Positions 53,180-61,554 of a stretch of 64,000 nucleotides of DNA are shown here, piece by piece. The stretch covers positions 1 to 64,000 of the forward strand of contig JAWLHA010000009.1 in NCBI GenBank assembly GCA_041690535.1, written 5' to 3'. The notes under the pieces are model-generated. The model ran no database searches. It was not told where the DNA came from and was given only the letters and a program-made list of their open reading frames with translations. The DNA is from JAWLHA01 sp041690535 (GTDB taxonomy: Bacteria; Pseudomonadota; Gammaproteobacteria; Thiohalomonadales; Thiohalomonadaceae). Positions within the stretch are counted from its first letter, which is position 1, and every line of letters begins with the position of its first letter. A program made the position numbers and the translations under genes.

Positions 53180-54522
53180 AGAGGCTTGATGAAGACCTTG
53201 GAGCGGCGCTGGTAGTTGTACATCGCCTGGCGCTCCACCGGAAGATCCCGCAATACTGCAGCCTTGAACCCCCGCTCCTGAAACCAGTGGGCGGTGCGTG
53301 TGGTGAGGACGAACAACTTGCGGATCCCGGCGGCGCGGGCCTGGCGCTCGATGTATTCGAGGAGCGCATCCCCCCGACCCTCCTTGCGATAGCTGGAGTG
53401 CACCGCCATGCAGGCGAGCTCACCCACGCTCTCCTTGGGGAAGGGGTAGAGTGCCGCGCAGGCGACGATCATGCCGTCGCGCTCGACCACGATGAAGTGT
53501 TCGATCTCCATCTCCAGAAGTTCGCGGGAGCGGCGCACCAGGGCGCCTTCCGCCTCCAGCGGAGCAATCAATTCGAGAATGCCGCCGACGTCATCGATGG
53601 TGGCCCGCCGCATCCCCTCGAAGGTCTCGGCGGTGACCAGCGTGCCGACGCCATCCCGGGTGAACAGCTCCAGCAGCAGCGAGCCGTCCACATGGCGGTC
53701 CACCAGGTGGGCGCGGCGCACACCGTTGCTGCAGGCGAACAGTGAGCTGAACAGCGCCTTGGCCATGCCATGGGGCAGATCCCCCTTCTCCTGGATGAAC
53801 GCTTCGGCCTCCCGCAGGTTGATCTCGCGGATGAGCTCACCGTGGGCGTCGAGCAGTCCGGGGCCGTCCACTAGGTAGAGCAGTTTGTCGGCCTTGAGCT
53901 GAATGGCGCTGGCGGTGGCCACATCCTCGGCGCTGAGGTTGAAGATCTCGCCGGTGGGCGAATAGCCGAGGGGCGAGAGCAGTACGATGGAGCCGTCGTC
54001 CAGGTGCCTTTGAATGGCCTGTACGTCCACCCGGCGCACCTCGCCGGTGTGCAGGTAGTCGACCCCGTCCCGCACCCCCAGGGGCTGGGCGGTGACGAAG
54101 TTGCCGGAGGCCACGCGAATGCCCGCGCCCGCCATGGGGGAGTTGGCCAGCCCCATGGAGAGGATGGCCTCGATCTCCACCCGTACCGCGCCGGCGGCCT
54201 CCTTCACGCAGGCGAGGGCCTGCTCGTCGGTCACCCGCAGTCCGTTGACGTACTGCATCTCCACCTCCCGCTCGCGCAGCCGCGCCTCGATCTGCGGTCG
54301 CGCGCCGTGCACCAGCACCAGGCGCACCCCCAGGCTGTTCAACAGGGCCAGGTCATGGACCAGCCCGGCAAACTGCTGTTCGGCCAGCAACTCCCCGCCG
54401 AAGGCCACCACGAAGGTGCGGTGGCGGAAGGCGTTGATGTAGGGCGCCGAGCCGCGGAACCAGCGGACGAAATGGCTGAGATCAGGCTGGAGCGGCGTCT
54501 CGGGGGTGAGATTGTTGTTCAA
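53176..54522 (-). CDS. argA: Amino-acid N-acetyltransferase (N-acetylglutamate synthase)
   Basis: A 448-residue ArgA, the first step of arginine synthesis. It has an N-terminal amino-acid-kinase-like domain (FVVAFGGELL, VLVHGARPQIEARL, VNGLRVTDEQAL), the arginine-sensing part, and a C-terminal GNAT domain (about 300-440, with ELACMAVHSSYRKEGRGDALLEY). The length matches E. coli ArgA (443). It is transcribed towards dam and precedes it with a 4-base overlap. argE lies upstream on the same strand, about 300 bases away. Confidence 0.97.
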   Translation of the reverse strand: MNNNLTPETPLQPDLSHFVRWFRGSAPYINAFRHRTFVVAFGGELLAEQQFAGLVHDLALLNSLGVRLVLVHGARPQIEARLREREVEMQYVNGLRVTDEQALACVKEAAGAVRVEIEAILSMGLANSPMAGAGIRVASGNFVTAQPLGVRDGVDYLHTGEVRRVDVQAIQRHLDDGSIVLLSPLGYSPTGEIFNLSAEDVATASAIQLKADKLLYLVDGPGLLDAHGELIREINLREAEAFIQEKGDLPHGMAKALFSSLFACSNGVRRAHLVDRHVDGSLLLELFTRDGVGTLVTAETFEGMRRATIDDVGGILELIAPLEAEGALVRRSRELLEMEIEHFIVVERDGMIVACAALYPFPKESVGELACMAVHSSYRKEGRGDALLEYIERQARAAGIRKLFVLTTRTAHWFQERGFKAAVLRDLPVERQAMYNYQRRSKVFIKPL

Positions 54523-54689
54523 GGTCTTACCTTAGGGTGGAGAGGGGTTATTGCGGGGCCATATTCTCACCGGCTTGATCCGGTGCTGCAAGGGCTGTAA
54601 CTCAATCGTGGCTGATTCGTGAGACCGCCGGCAGGTGCGCCTTCAGGCGCACTCGCGATTTCCCCCCAAAGGCCTAGCCACCGATGTGG

Positions 54690-54760
54690 CCCGGATGAAG
54701 CGCAGCACGTCCCGGGACGGCAGCGCCAAACGCCCCCGATTACGCTGCGCTTCATCCGGG
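54690..54760. repeat. Palindromic spacer repeat
   Basis: Arms cccggatgaagcgcagc (54690-54706) and gctgcgcttcatccggg (54744-54760) flank about 37 bases. It is a REP-like palindrome common in gammaproteobacterial spacers and lies between argE and argA. Nothing else is recognised in 54523-54820. Confidence 0.75.
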
Positions 54761-54820
54761 TTACCGGTGGGCCACAGCGGGAGGTTGTGGCACGGACTCT
54801 TGTTTGAAGAGCTCCTTCTC

Positions 54821-55978
54821 TCAGGCGCGCAGGCAGAAGCGTCGAATCAGCTCGCTCAACAGCTCCACCGTGGGCCGCAGCCGATCGAGGGCGATGAACT
54901 CATCGGGCTGGTGGGCTTGGGCGATGTCGCCGGGGCCGAGAATGACAGTCTCCATCCCCATGCTGTTGAGGTAGGGCCCTTCAGTACAGAACGCCACCGC
55001 CTCCGGACGGTGGCCCGTGAGCCGTTCGGCCGCCTGGACGATGGCGGAGGCGGGATCGGTATGCAGGGGCGGCGTTCCGGCAAACAGCGCGCGGCGCTCG
55101 GCCTGAAGATCCCACCCGTGGATGGCGCGGGCGACGCGGGCCTCCAGCTCCTCCCGCAGCTCGTCGAGCTCCATGCCCGGCAGCGGCCGCAGGTCAATGT
55201 GCAGTTCGCAGTCACCGCAGATCCGGTTGGGATTGTCGCCGCCATGGATATGCCCGAGGTTCATGGTCGGGACCGGGACCTCGAAACGCGGGTCACTGTG
55301 TCCGGCCTGCAGTTCCGCGCGCCAGCTGAGCAGTTCACCGATGACCCGGTGCATCCCCTCCAGGGCATTGACCCCCAGGGCGGGGTTGCTCGAGTGGCCG
55401 GCCCGGCCGATGAGGTGAATGGCCTCCATCAGGATGCCCTTGTGGGCATTGACCGGACGCAGCCCGGTGGGCTCGCCAATGACCGCGTAACGGGCCTTGG
55501 GGCGCCCCAGGTGCACCAACTCCTGGGCCCCCTCCATCGAACTCTCCTCGTCGGCGGTGGCCAGAATGATGAGCGGTTCGCGCAGGGCCTCGGCGCGCAG
55601 GTCGCGGGCCGCCTCGATAGCCAGGGCAAAGAAGCCCTTCATGTCGGAGGTGCCGAGCCCGTAGAGACGCCCATCGGCCTCGGTGGCGCGGAACGGGTCG
55701 TGGTTCCAGCGCCCCTCATCGTAGGGCACCGTGTCGGTGTGCCCGGCCAGCACCAGCCCTCCCGGACCGCGCCCCAAGGTGGCGATGAGGTTGGCCTTGT
55801 GTGGCTGGCGGGGCAAGGGGTGGACCTCGACCGCGAAGTCGAGCCGCTCCAGCCACTCGGCCAGCAGCTCGATCACCTGGCGGTTGCTGGTGTCGAACTC
55901 CGGGCTCACGCTGCTCATGGAGGGGGCCGCGATGAGCCGCGCGAGCATTTCCATCAACGAGGGTAAGGGGGTCTTCAT
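54821..55978 (-). CDS. argE: Acetylornithine deacetylase
   Basis: A 385-residue M20 family zinc deacylase that releases ornithine from N-acetylornithine. Metal and catalytic residues are visible: H80 and D82 (LAGHTDTVP), D112 (GTSDMKG), E144-E145 (ADEES), and the C-terminal H356 (AQAHQPDE). The length fits E. coli ArgE (383). The ATG at 55978 is chosen because the family N-terminus begins there; the longer frame would read through repeat E2. Confidence 0.96.
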   Translation of the reverse strand: MKTPLPSLMEMLARLIAAPSMSSVSPEFDTSNRQVIELLAEWLERLDFAVEVHPLPRQPHKANLIATLGRGPGGLVLAGHTDTVPYDEGRWNHDPFRATEADGRLYGLGTSDMKGFFALAIEAARDLRAEALREPLIILATADEESSMEGAQELVHLGRPKARYAVIGEPTGLRPVNAHKGILMEAIHLIGRAGHSSNPALGVNALEGMHRVIGELLSWRAELQAGHSDPRFEVPVPTMNLGHIHGGDNPNRICGDCELHIDLRPLPGMELDELREELEARVARAIHGWDLQAERRALFAGTPPLHTDPASAIVQAAERLTGHRPEAVAFCTEGPYLNSMGMETVILGPGDIAQAHQPDEFIALDRLRPTVELLSELIRRFCLRA

Positions 55979-56030
55979 TGGGCCATTGTGGACCGGCTCG
56001 GGCGGGGCGGCAAGCCGCCCCGGGGGGCAA

Positions 56031-56140
56031 AGATACGAGGGACGAGATACGAGATACGAGCGAGGAGTCGCTTCGCGACCGCTCATTTTGATCAAAACCG
56101 GTGCGCGCAGCGCCTCCAGCCCTCGTATCTCGTATCTCGA
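56031..56140. repeat. Inverted repeat, family E copy E2
   Basis: Left arm agatacgagggacgagatac and right arm ccctcgtatctcgtatctcg enclose about 60 bases. It lies between the divergently transcribed argE and the GNAT-C39 gene, so it may overlap their promoters. It is related to E1 at 43559. Confidence 0.7.
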
Positions 56141-56266
56141 GCCTGGACCACATCTTTGCGAAGCCCGATCACCATGGCGCTCCCCCCTCCTCCAAGATCC
56201 AGTAGTCTGTCCGTGGCCGCCGTGCTAAATTTCCCCGTCCCTCCTCACCGTTCCTCGGTACCGACC

Positions 56267-57367
56267 ATGATCAGGCCTGCCACCGTGCGGGATATCGACG
56301 CGCTCCTGGCGCTCGAGAATCGCAGCTTCCAAACCGATCGCCTCTCCCGCCGCAGCTTCCGCTACCTGCTGACCAAGGGGCATGCGGTCACTCTGGTGGA
56401 CCAGGGGGAGGCGGCGCTGCGCGGTTATGTGACCGTGCTGTTCCACGCCGGGACATCCATGGCGCGCATCTACTCCATCGCGGTGGACACGGCGTGGCAG
56501 GGCCAGGGGCTCGGGCGGCGGCTGGCGGGGGCGGCGGAGCAGGCCGCGCTCGATCGGGAGTGCATCAACATGCGGCTGGAGATCCGGCCCGACAACTCCG
56601 CCTCCATCAAGATGTTCCGCGCTCTCGGCTACCGCCAGTTCGGGCGCTACATCGATTACTACGAGGATCACATGGAGGCGCTGCGCTTCGAGAAGCTGCT
56701 GGCGCCCCACCTCAAGCCGGACATGGTGAGCGTCCCCTACTATCGCCAGACCCTGGACTTCACCTGTGGACCGGCGGCGCTGATAATGGCCATGCGGGCA
56801 CTGGATCGGAACATCGAGCTGGACCGGCGCCTGGAGCTGAGGATCTGGCGTGAGTCGACCACCATCTTCATGACCTCCGGGCATGGCGGTTGCGGTCCTT
56901 ACGGGTTGGCCATCTCGGCCCGCCACCGAGGCTTCGACGTGGAGGTCTACGTCAACCTGGAGCAGGGGGCCCTGTTCGTCGACTCGGTGCGCAACGAGGA
57001 GAAGAAGGAGGTCATCCGGCTGGTGGAGGAGGACTTCCTGGCGGAGATCGCCCGCTCGCCCATCACCCTGCACTACCGCCGGGTCAGCGTGGGCGAGATG
57101 CGGGAGCACTTCGAAGCGGGCGGCATTCCGGTGGTGCTGATCAGCTCCTATCGTATTTACAGGGAGAAATTCCCCCATTGGGTGGTGGTGACCGGATTCG
57201 ACGACCGCTTCATATATGTACACGATCCCTACGTAGACGAAGAAAAAGGGTGGACTGAAACCGACCGCATGAACATGCCCATACTGCAGAAAGATTTCGA
57301 GCGCATGGCCCGTTACGGAAAATCCGGCCAACGGTCGGTGCTCATCCTGCGCAAGGGAGAGCGTTGA
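56267..57367 (+). CDS. GNAT acetyltransferase fused to a C39-like cysteine peptidase
   Basis: A 366-residue two-domain protein. Residues 1-140 are a RimI-like GNAT domain with the acetyl-CoA loop QGQGLGRRL at 78-86. Residues about 150-366 are a papain-fold C39-like domain with Q161, nucleophile C167 (DFTCGPAAL), H304 (PHWVVV) and D320 (HDPY), a complete catalytic set. The stop is directly followed by the ATP-grasp gene with no gap. Known comparative work links RimK-like ATP-grasp ligases with GNAT and peptidase domains in peptide-modification operons; the substrate here is unknown. Confidence 0.9.
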   Translation: MIRPATVRDIDALLALENRSFQTDRLSRRSFRYLLTKGHAVTLVDQGEAALRGYVTVLFHAGTSMARIYSIAVDTAWQGQGLGRRLAGAAEQAALDRECINMRLEIRPDNSASIKMFRALGYRQFGRYIDYYEDHMEALRFEKLLAPHLKPDMVSVPYYRQTLDFTCGPAALIMAMRALDRNIELDRRLELRIWRESTTIFMTSGHGGCGPYGLAISARHRGFDVEVYVNLEQGALFVDSVRNEEKKEVIRLVEEDFLAEIARSPITLHYRRVSVGEMREHFEAGGIPVVLISSYRIYREKFPHWVVVTGFDDRFIYVHDPYVDEEKGWTETDRMNMPILQKDFERMARYGKSGQRSVLILRKGER

Positions 57368-58840
57368 ATGGCCAGCCAGATCATCGTGGTGGAGCAGCTC
57401 GCGGATTGGAAGTTCGAGGGGGTGGACTGCCCGGTCATCCACGTGGACGACTATCTCACCGGCGAGGAGTATTTCCGGCTGAAGAACGTCCAGGTGATCA
57501 ACCTCTGCCGCAGCTATAAATACCTGAGTATCGGCTACTACTGTTCGCTGCTGGCCGAGGCGCGGCTGCACCGCTCTGTCCCCTCCGTGAAGACCATGCT
57601 GGATCTCAGCAGCAAGTCCATGTACAGCCTCGATGCGGAATACCTGGACGAGCTGGTCGAGAAGAGTCTGCGCAAAAGCCGCAAGGGGCGGCCGGAGACC
57701 GGATTCGAGATCAATGTCTTCTTTGGCCAGTGCGAGTTGCCGGGGCTGGAGGAGCTGGCGCGGCAGATCTTCGAGAAGTTTCCCAGTCCCCTGCTGCGTG
57801 TCGGTTTCCAGCGGGAGGAGCATTGGCAGATCGCCACCCTCAAGCCCCTGCCGCTGAACCGCGTGGGCAAGGACAACCGGGAGTTCTTCACCGCCGCGCT
57901 CAATGCCTATCTGACCCGTCGCAGCCGCCCGCGCCGCAATCGGCCGCCGGCCCGCTACGACATGGCCATTCTCCACAACCCCACCGATCCGATGCCCCCC
58001 TCGGACAAGAAGGCCCTGCGCAACTTCGTGAAGGCCGGGCAGGCGCTGGGGGTGGAGGTGGAACTCATCGAGCGCAAGGATTACTCCCGGCTGGCGGAGT
58101 ACGACGCGCTGTTCATCCGCGACACCACGCGCATCAACCACTACACCTACCGCTTTGCCAAGAAGGCCGAAAGCGAGGGCATGGTGGTCATCGATGACCC
58201 CCAGTCCATTCTCCGCTGCACCAACAAGGTCTATCTGGCCGAGCTGCTGCGGGCCAAGCGCGTCCCCACACCGAAGACCGTCATCGCCGGGCGGGGAGAT
58301 CTGGACGCGGCGGAGCAGGCCATCGGTTTTCCCATGGTACTGAAGGTCCCCGACGGCTCCTTTTCCCAAGGGGTGCACAAGGCGGAGGATCGCGAGCAGA
58401 TGCAAGAGGTGGCCAATCGCCTGTTGAAGACCTCCGAGTTGATCCTGGCGCAGGAGTTCCTCTATACCGAATACGACTGGCGCATCGGTGTGCTGAACCG
58501 CAAGCCGCTGTATGCGTGCCAATATTTCATGAGCAAGCAGCACTGGCAGATCGTCAACTACGACGCCTCGGGGCGGTTCACCACCGGGGGCTGGAAGACC
58601 GTCCCCATGGGGGAGGTGCCGGAGAAAGTGGTCGCCGTGGCGCTGAAGGCCGCCAATCTCATCGGTGACGGGCTGTACGGGGTCGATCTCAAACTGCGGG
58701 GCGACAAGGTGTATGTCATCGAGGTGAATGACAATCCCAGTCTGGAGTCGGGCGTCGAAGACGAGTACCTCAAGGAGGAGCTCTACCGCATGATCGTCGG
58801 AGAATTCGTGCGCCGCCTCGAACTGCGGCACGGGCGGTGA
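57368..58840 (+). CDS. RimK-like ATP-grasp ligase with RLAN domain
   Basis: A 490-residue ATP-grasp ligase. Residues about 1-160 match the RLAN (RimK-like ATP-grasp N-terminal) domain. The ATP-grasp region runs from about 200 to 480, with LKVPDGSFSQGVHKAE as the glycine-rich ATP loop and IEVNDNPSLESG with metal ligands E452 and N454. It would form an amide (peptide) bond between a carboxylate and an amine, perhaps adding glutamate or another amino acid to a protein or peptide. It begins on the base after the GNAT-C39 stop, so the two act together. Confidence 0.9.
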   Translation: MASQIIVVEQLADWKFEGVDCPVIHVDDYLTGEEYFRLKNVQVINLCRSYKYLSIGYYCSLLAEARLHRSVPSVKTMLDLSSKSMYSLDAEYLDELVEKSLRKSRKGRPETGFEINVFFGQCELPGLEELARQIFEKFPSPLLRVGFQREEHWQIATLKPLPLNRVGKDNREFFTAALNAYLTRRSRPRRNRPPARYDMAILHNPTDPMPPSDKKALRNFVKAGQALGVEVELIERKDYSRLAEYDALFIRDTTRINHYTYRFAKKAESEGMVVIDDPQSILRCTNKVYLAELLRAKRVPTPKTVIAGRGDLDAAEQAIGFPMVLKVPDGSFSQGVHKAEDREQMQEVANRLLKTSELILAQEFLYTEYDWRIGVLNRKPLYACQYFMSKQHWQIVNYDASGRFTTGGWKTVPMGEVPEKVVAVALKAANLIGDGLYGVDLKLRGDKVYVIEVNDNPSLESGVEDEYLKEELYRMIVGEFVRRLELRHGR

Positions 58841-58999
58841 TTCCGTGGGTGAGTGGAACACCTTCGCCCACCTCCCGGCGTGAACCACCCGGGCTGTCGC
58901 GAGGGGGATCACACATGAAACCCTAAAGCGTATTCGGACCTTGGCCGACAACGGAATCGCTTGAACAAAAGCGGTTCAATTGTTGAGAAAGGTACTGAG

Positions 59000-61309
59000 A
59001 TGCGCCATGACAAAACCGACCGCTTCCGGCACCTGTGTGCAGCGAAGCGAAGGGAGTATCTTGGCAGGACGCTCTTCTCACTTTGTCTCTCGTCCCTCTT
59101 TGTGAACGGCTGTGGGGGCAGTGGCGGTCTGCCATCCGCGCTGTCCCAGGAGGCCGCTGCCCCCATCGGTGCGGTGACCATCCGTGGCAGTGTCGGTGAC
59201 GGGCCGGTGGTGCAGGCCAGCGTGACCGTCCTCGATGCCGCCGGCGTGGCGGTCGGGCGTGTCACCAGCGACGCCCTCGCCAAATACGAGTTCACTGTGC
59301 CGGGCGGCACCCTCTATCCCCTCATCATCTCCGCCTCGGGGGGCACTGATCTGGTGAGCGGGCTGGCTCCCGAGTTCGAGATGCGCAGTGTCGTGCTCGA
59401 CCCGGAGGTCCGAGTCGCCAACGTCAACCCGTTCTCCACCGTGATCACCCGGGCGGCCGAGCAGTCCGAGGAGGGGGTGACGCGCGAGGGGGTGGACGCC
59501 CTTCGGCAACGGGTGATCCAACAGCTCAACTTCGGTCTTGACCCAGCCCTCGTACCCGACCCCATGGCCACCCCCGTGGACGAAGAGAATGTCGCGGTGA
59601 TGGTCAAGGCCAGTGAAGTGTTGGCGGAGACCCTGAGACGCGCCTTTGCCGCGCTGCAGGCCGTGGAGCAGGATCGGGGCCTGGATGGGGTGGTGGACGC
59701 AATTGCCGCCGACCTGAACGACGGTCGCCTCGACGGGCTGGGCGTGGGGGCCGACCCGCGCATCACTGCCGCCGTGCGGCTCGCCTCGGCCCAGGCGCTC
59801 AGCGAGGCGGTTCGCAATCGCCTGCAGGTGGGGGGCGCCGAGGCCACCGCGCGCCTTGACGCCGCCATCGCAACCATCCTGCCGGAGGCCGGGGCGCGCA
59901 CCGCCGATGTGACACTCAACCCTGAGCTCCTGGCCCAGATGCAGAACGCCCTCGCTTCGGCCCGGGCCGTGTTCGAAGACCCCGCATTGGAGGCTCTGCA
60001 GATCAGCGTGGGGCAGGTGCATGCCGGGGCGCGGCCGGCGGAGATCGAACCGACTCTCCCCAGCCTCTCTCCGGGGCTCCTTGAGACCATCCTGGTGGCG
60101 GGCACCACCGCCTCCCAGGAGCAGCTGGCCCGGGTCAATGCGGCCCAGCCGGTGGAGAGTGCGCCGGCGCGGACAGCCGCGCGGCTTCAAGGGGAGGCGA
60201 GCGCGGTCCGCGCGCACGTCGACCTCAGTGCCGAAGGGGCGCTGGACTGGGTCCACTGGGGGCGCGCATCGGTGGAGAGTGTCGAGCGCAAGCGTGGCGT
60301 CACGCCCCAAATCGGCAACTTCTCCCCCATCGGCCAGGCGCACGCACAGACCACCTACATCCACAACACCTACCAGTGGCTGGACGGCCTGCCCACCGCC
60401 CAGGCGGAGGTCTCGGCGGCGGTGCACGCAACCGCCCTCGACAGCGGGTTCCGTCTGCGGGTGGCGGCCGACCGGGTGCCCAAGGTGCTGAACCTCTATG
60501 TGGGGGCCAAGCGGGCCAAGGGCAGGCTGGTGGCCACCCTCGGCGAGGTGCCTGTGTACAAGGCCGTGGTGGAGAACAGCGAGGCAAAGACCACTAAGCG
60601 GGTCCGCCTGGCGTTCAACTCGGACCGCGACGGGGATGTACTGACGGTGACCTACACCATGGTGGCCAACCACTCTCCCGGCCACAGTGGCGTCATGCTC
60701 GAGGCCGCCACCCTGGCGGTGGACGCGGCCAGCAACGACGCCGCGTTGGTCCCTTCGGTGGGTAACGACCAGGCCCTTGTGTCCGGCGGCAGCGCGGCGA
60801 CCATTCACGTGCTGGCCAATGATCAGGTTGTGACGGACGGCCCGGTAACGGTGTTCGTCACCTCCGCGCCAAGCCATGGGACGGTGCAGGTCCAGGCCGA
60901 CAACAGCGTGCTCTACACCCCGGAGCCCGGGTTCGCGGGCGAGGACAGCTTTGCCTATCTGGTCGTGGACGCGGCGGGACACAGTGCCCCCGGCACCGTC
61001 ACCCTGACGGTGCAATCTCCCGTGGGCGGCGGAGGGCAGCCGCGGGGCACTCTGACCTTGCGCTGGGACCCCAGCTCGGGGGAGGTCGCCGGCTATCGGA
61101 TCTTCTACGGAACCGCCCCCGAGGCGGCGACCACGCTGTTGTCCGACCTGCCGCTCCTGGCGTCCAATCTTCGGCCCGAGGCCCCGGCGGCCAACTTCCC
61201 GGTGGCCGAGCTGGGCTTCGCCCGGGGCGAGATGGGCTGTTTTCGGGTGAAGGCCTATAACGCCGCCGGCGAGTCCGGCTACTCGGAGGCGGTCTGCGGG
61301 ACGTTTTGA
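59000..61309 (+). CDS. Large surface/periplasmic lipoprotein with Ig-like domain
   Basis: A 769-residue exported protein I cannot assign to a characterised family. It has a long basic N-terminus, a hydrophobic segment and a lipobox-like FVNGC, then a Gly/Ser stretch. Residues about 60-120 look like a carboxypeptidase-regulatory or SdrD-type beta sandwich (AVTIRGSVGDGPVVQASVTVLDA). The middle is Ala-rich and helical. Near the C-terminus are a tandem-95/Big-type domain (VLANDQVV, GTVQVQADNSVLYTPEPGFAGEDSFAY) and a fibronectin-like strand set (LRWDPSSGEVAGYRIFYGTA). The ATG at 59000 is preferred over an upstream TTG. Confidence 0.78.
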   Translation: MRHDKTDRFRHLCAAKRREYLGRTLFSLCLSSLFVNGCGGSGGLPSALSQEAAAPIGAVTIRGSVGDGPVVQASVTVLDAAGVAVGRVTSDALAKYEFTVPGGTLYPLIISASGGTDLVSGLAPEFEMRSVVLDPEVRVANVNPFSTVITRAAEQSEEGVTREGVDALRQRVIQQLNFGLDPALVPDPMATPVDEENVAVMVKASEVLAETLRRAFAALQAVEQDRGLDGVVDAIAADLNDGRLDGLGVGADPRITAAVRLASAQALSEAVRNRLQVGGAEATARLDAAIATILPEAGARTADVTLNPELLAQMQNALASARAVFEDPALEALQISVGQVHAGARPAEIEPTLPSLSPGLLETILVAGTTASQEQLARVNAAQPVESAPARTAARLQGEASAVRAHVDLSAEGALDWVHWGRASVESVERKRGVTPQIGNFSPIGQAHAQTTYIHNTYQWLDGLPTAQAEVSAAVHATALDSGFRLRVAADRVPKVLNLYVGAKRAKGRLVATLGEVPVYKAVVENSEAKTTKRVRLAFNSDRDGDVLTVTYTMVANHSPGHSGVMLEAATLAVDAASNDAALVPSVGNDQALVSGGSAATIHVLANDQVVTDGPVTVFVTSAPSHGTVQVQADNSVLYTPEPGFAGEDSFAYLVVDAAGHSAPGTVTLTVQSPVGGGGQPRGTLTLRWDPSSGEVAGYRIFYGTAPEAATTLLSDLPLLASNLRPEAPAANFPVAELGFARGEMGCFRVKAYNAAGESGYSEAVCGTF

Positions 61310-61344
61310 GTCTGCGCAGTGCAGTCATTCACGGCGAGTTCGCC

Positions 61345-61369
61345 GGGGGGCTTCGGCCCCCCTTTTTTT
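61345..61369 (+). terminator. Rho-independent terminator after the lipoprotein gene
   Basis: A perfect GGGGGGC-TTCG-GCCCCCC hairpin (61345-61362) followed by seven thymines. It lies 36 bases after the lipoprotein stop codon. Confidence 0.93.
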
Positions 61370-61396
61370 GATCGCACTCTCTAATCCCCTATGGAC

Positions 61397-61472
61397 CCGG
61401 TCAGAACGCATCCTTACCCAAGGACTTACATCGCTCACAGCACGGCCGTGATGTGAGTATGCGTTCACCCTG
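61397..61472. mobile_element. Family A element, copy A8 (left end decayed)
   Basis: A right half with ggacttacatcgctcacagc and GAGTATGCGTTCACCCTG ending at 61472. The left end (gtcagaacgcatccttaccc) is a degenerate match to the A terminus. No target duplication is visible. It ends about 80 bases before ilvD, just upstream of the likely ilvD promoter. Confidence 0.75.
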
Positions 61473-61489
61473 GGTGTCGGCTCCGCTCA

Positions 61490-61520
61490 TTGGCGGGGCG
61501 GGGTGGTGTGGACGTATAAT
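61490..61520 (+). promoter_or_regulatory. Possible sigma-70 promoter of ilvD
   Basis: A perfect TATAAT at 61515-61520 with a weak -35 candidate ttggcg at 61490-61495 (19-base spacing, longer than ideal). The start codon is 34 bases further on, giving a short leader. Confidence 0.5.
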
Positions 61521-61554
61521 CGACCGACATTGCATCAGTCAGCCGAGGATCACC

